Positions 40,692 through 43,050 of a DNA stretch of 43,050 bases are shown here, piece after piece. The notes under the pieces are model-generated. The model was not told the origin of the DNA, did no database searches, and saw only the letters and a list, made by a program, of their open reading frames with translations. Every line of letters starts with the position of its first letter. Position 1 is the first letter of the stretch. The position numbers and the translations under genes are program-made. The stretch is from Acidobacteriota bacterium (lineage in GTDB: Bacteria > Acidobacteriota > Terriglobia > Terriglobales > Acidobacteriaceae): NCBI GenBank assembly GCA_003225595.1, contig QIAR01000218.1, forward strand, positions 1 through 43,050, in the 5' to 3' direction.

Positions 40692-42445
40692 ATGCTTACC
40701 CAACTTTGCAGTTACAGGGGAAACAGAAAAATCAAACGCAGCGCCATCTCAGACATGCGCCCCGCCGTTCTGCTCCTGCTGCTGCTAACGGCGTCTCCTC
40801 GAAGATGTCGAAGGACCTGCAGGCGGTGCCCTCCGGCACGACAGTAAATGTGGTGGTGCAGTATTACAACCCGCCGACGACTACCGACGTGAATGCTGCC
40901 AAGGGGGTGGGAGCCAGCAATGGCAAGGCGTTTGGACTGGTCAAGGGATACCGTTGGACCATGTCCCAGGGCAACGTGCCCAGCCTCATCAGCAAGGATT
41001 CCAACATCAAGTACATTTCGCTGGATCGCCCGCTGAAGAGCGCGATGAACTACGCGGTTCCGGCCGTGGGGGCTGACATTGCCCGCAGCTTGGGCTATGA
41101 CGGCACGGGCGTGGGCGTCGCCGTAATCGACAGCGGAGTGAACTCCGTTTTTGACTTGACGCAAGCGGGCAGCAGCAAGACGAGCCGCATTGTTTACAGC
41201 CAGAACTTCGATCCTTCTGCCAATACCACCAACGACCTTTACGGCCACGGCACGCACGTTGCGGGCATCATCGCCGGCAACGGAGGCAGCTCCTCTTGCG
41301 GTAACTGTGACGTCACGTTCCGGGGTATCGCCCCCAACGCCAACATCATCAACCTGCGGGCGCTTGACCAGAACGGTTCGGCCACCGACAGCACCGTTAT
41401 TGCGGCCATTCAGCAAGCCATTGCCCTGAAGAGCCAGTACAACATCGGGGTGATCAATCTTTCGTTGGGCCGTGGCGTTTTTGAGAGCTACACCCTCGAT
41501 CCCTTGGACCAAGCGGTGGAACAGGCTTGGAATGCGGGCATCGTAGTGGTGGTGGCCGCGGGCAACTATGGCCGAGACAACTCGAGCAACAATTCCGGCT
41601 ACGGAACGATAACCGCGCCTGGCAATGATCCCTACGTAATCACGGTGGGCGCAATGAAGACGATGGAGACGGCGTCGCGCGCCGATGACCTGATCGCCAC
41701 CTACAGTTCGAAAGGCCCGACCATGCTGGACCATGTGGTTAAGCCTGACTTGGTGGCGCCCGGTAACCTGATCGCATCTGATCTGGCCTCAACTGCGGAC
41801 ACGCTCTACAGCGCGTACCCGACGAACCTAATTCCTATTGCGGACTACACCACTTCCAACAACAGCAACACTTCTTCCACCTACTACCGTTTGAGCGGCA
41901 CCAGCATGGCCGCCCCGATGGTGAGCGGAGCGGTCGCGCTGTTGTTGCAGCAGAATCCCTCCTTGACACCGGACCAGGTGAAGGCGCGGTTGATGAAGAC
42001 CGCGTACAAGGTCTTCCCGGCATACGGTTCGTACACCGATCCGACAACGGGAATCACATACACCTCTCAGTACGACGTCTTCACCGTCGGCGCAGGCTAT
42101 CTCGACATCGCAGCAGCCTTAAACAACACCGACGTGGCCCCCGCAACGGCGGGTAGCGCCATGTCTCCAACGGCTGCCTATGATTCCACGACCGGCACGG
42201 TATACCTGGTCAACGGGTCGTCGGTCGTGTGGGGCACCTCAGTCATGTGGGGTAGTTCGGTTGTGTGGGGCACCTCGGTCATCTGGGGTACCAATATGGC
42301 TGGGCAGTCGGTCCTTTGGGGCAATTCGGTCTGCTGGGGCACAAGTACGAACAGTGGCTTCAGCGTCATCTGGGGCACCAGCGTGATCTGGGGTACTAAG
42401 ACCAACTCTGATGCCATGACAGTCGCCATCGGCGGTGACAAATAA
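40692..42445 (+). CDS. Secreted S8 (subtilisin-like) protease with WG-repeat tail; frameshift in signal region
   Basis: The main frame (open from 40559) is a subtilase. An I9-type propeptide has V-N-V-V-V-Q-Y and K-Y-I-S-L-D-R-P. Catalytic Asp is in V-A-V-I-D-S-G-V (about 41130), His in G-H-G-T-H-V-A-G (about 41250), Asn in A-A-G-N, and Ser in G-T-S-M-A-A-P (about 41905). In this frame no signal peptide exists. A neighbouring frame, from ATG 40692 with GAAGGAGA before it, gives a fine signal peptide (M-R-P-A-V-L-L-L-L-L-L-T-A-S). It would join the main frame near 40795 if one base were added. I annotate from 40692 with that frameshift. The C-terminus carries nine V-x-W-G-[TSN] units. It is followed by the V-W-G-N peptide gene. 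Confidence 0.88.
42221..42400 (+). repeat. Tandem 18-base units encoding V-x-W-G-T-S
   Basis: Near-identical 18-base units of the form TCGGTCxTxTGGGGCACC encode S-V-V-W-G-T, S-V-M-W-G-S, S-V-V-W-G-T, S-V-I-W-G-T. After a short break come S-V-L-W-G-N, S-V-C-W-G-T, S-V-I-W-G-T, S-V-I-W-G-T. Third positions differ among units, so selection at protein level is more likely than a recent DNA expansion. Confidence 0.85.
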
Positions 42446-42509
42446 GGTGCGGCCTACGTTGGCAGGCCGTACGGGTCTCACAAGTGGGAGGATTCGGAAG
42501 GAGGAGGAT

Positions 42510-42614
42510 ATGAAAACGAGCGTACAGAGACTGGCTACAACGATCTTGATGGCGTTGACGGTGGTCTTGATCCTGGTTTCGGTTTCGGCTGCATCTGCGG
42601 TATGGGGCAACTAG
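42510..42614 (+). CDS. 34-residue exported micropeptide ending V-W-G-N
   Basis: ATG 42510 has an exceptionally strong Shine-Dalgarno, AAGGAGGAGGAT, directly before it. The 34-residue product begins M-K-T-S-V-Q-R-L (basic start). It continues with a hydrophobic core (I-L-M-A-L-T-V-V-L-I-L-V-S-V) and a signal peptidase I site A-A-S-A, leaving only V-W-G-N before TAG 42612. The same V-x-W-G-[TN] motif forms the repeats at the end of the protease 64 bases upstream (for example V-L-W-G-N-S). It is too short for usual gene callers. Secretion and processing are inferred. Alternatively it is a membrane microprotein, or a decayed repeat gene. A CGGCCT/AGGCCG hairpin sits in the gap. Confidence 0.65.
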   Translation: MKTSVQRLATTILMALTVVLILVSVSAASAVWGN

Positions 42615-42682
42615 CCGTTGGTGCATCGCGTATGTAGAGCACGTGCGATTAGGGCGACGAAATTCACAGAGCGGTGAGAATT

Positions 42683-43050
42683 ATGCCGACAACGAAAGAT
42701 ACTCCACGAGTGCAACGCGTTTCGCGGGCCGCACGGCTATTCATTGGGCTGATGGCCCTGGGTGGCGTCGCTGTAGTGGGTTCAGTAGCGCTCGGAGTGC
42801 ACGCCTGGCCTCACCTGCCGTTCCTCGCGATGTTAGCGATTGCGGTGCCTGCCTCCCGGCTGAAACTGAAGCTTCCCGGCTTGACCGGCAACATGTCGGT
42901 GAGCTTGCCGTTCATTCTTCTCGCAGCCGTGACCTTGAGTACCTTTGAGGCAGTCGTGCTTGCGATGCTTTCCGCCGCAGTGCAGAGCCTGCCCCGGGAC
43001 GGAGGCAAAATTAAACCAATGCAGATCATCTTTAACCTCAGTACGATGGC
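42683..43050 (+). CDS. N-terminal part of a multi-pass membrane protein (MASE/5TM-like sensor region)
   Basis: ATG 42683 opens a frame that runs off the window (about 122 residues seen). The start is basic (P-R-V-Q-R-V-S-R-A-A-R). Hydrophobic segments follow: L-F-I-G-L-M-A-L-G-G-V-A-V-V, L-P-F-L-A-M-L-A-I-A-V and S-L-P-F-I-L-L-A-A-V. Between them K-L-P-G-L-T-G-N-M-S-V and K-P-M-Q-I-I-F-N-L are seen. I recall this layout in acidobacterial proteins that carry GGDEF, HD-GYP or SpoIIE outputs after the membrane part, but the output is outside the window. It begins 68 bases after the micropeptide stop, so one transcript is likely. Confidence 0.6.
   Translation, partial: MPTTKDTPRVQRVSRAARLFIGLMALGGVAVVGSVALGVHAWPHLPFLAMLAIAVPASRLKLKLPGLTGNMSVSLPFILLAAVTLSTFEAVVLAMLSAAVQSLPRDGGKIKPMQIIFNLSTM

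Noticed and set aside
40712..41734. 340-residue minus-strand frame opposite the S8 protease
   Set aside because: Arises from codon bias of the protease; His/Arg/Val-rich with no domain.
42221..42400. Tandem 18-base units considered as CRISPR or minisatellite
   Set aside because: Units are contiguous, in frame and encode a regular V-x-W-G-T-S motif; there are no spacers.

Overview
The window looks like a chromosomal segment from an Acidobacteriota bacterium (Koribacter/Terriglobia-like). This is an inference from gene families and style: a FlbD-MotA-MotB motility operon, many secreted peptidases, an Hfq-like protein with a long N-terminal tail, an S8 protease ending in Trp-Gly repeats, and moderately high GC. 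No rRNA, tRNA, CRISPR array, transposase or integrase was found.

Layout. 1-7187 is a flagellar/motility block. It holds flgI, flgJ, flgM and a small unknown gene on the plus strand, fliD-fliS-fliT-like on the minus strand, and flbD-motA-motB on the plus strand. Three sigma-28-type promoters can be read: one before flgM and a divergent pair between fliD and flbD. The block is scarred. A FlgG-like 3' end stops abruptly and abuts flgI, flgN runs into the C-terminal third of flgL (flgK is missing), a flagellin start runs into the fliD leader, and fliD has a late frameshift. The missing parts (L-ring, hook-filament junction, flagellin) imply either a decaying flagellum or a collapsed assembly.

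7242-22405 carries a lone receiver-domain protein, a secreted M1 aminopeptidase divergent from a TPR/gluzincin lipo-/exoprotein, a SpoIIE-type phosphatase, and clpB. A small heat-shock protein follows, under a promoter overlapped by a HAIR-like operator. Then come an RlmI-type methyltransferase, a coiled-coil/zinc-ribbon protein, a DPP IV-type S9 peptidase and an MBL-fold hydrolase. 22529-28446 holds a Dus tRNA-dihydrouridine synthase, rpmE, a racemase-like protein lacking both catalytic cysteines, an HU protein, and isocitrate lyase divergent from a LysR regulator.

28592-37461 is rich in nucleic-acid functions: a DnaC/IstB-like ATPase, a UvrC-like protein fused to a DinB-fold domain, a large PD-(D/E)xK nuclease-like protein, the DNA polymerase III delta' subunit, an Hfq-like protein, dCTP deaminase, a second HU/IHF protein and a site-2-protease-family membrane peptidase. 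37547-40032 holds two MacB-like ABC permeases with overlapping genes and no ATPase in view.

40553-43050 is the most interesting stretch. A subtilisin-like secreted protease ends in hexad V-x-W-G-T-S repeats. It is followed by a 34-codon gene with a very strong Shine-Dalgarno whose product is almost only a signal peptide. The predicted mature tail is V-W-G-N, the same motif as the protease repeats. Next comes the start of a multi-pass membrane protein that leaves the window. I propose this as a candidate secreted-peptide/protease/membrane-sensor cassette; the functional link is inference.
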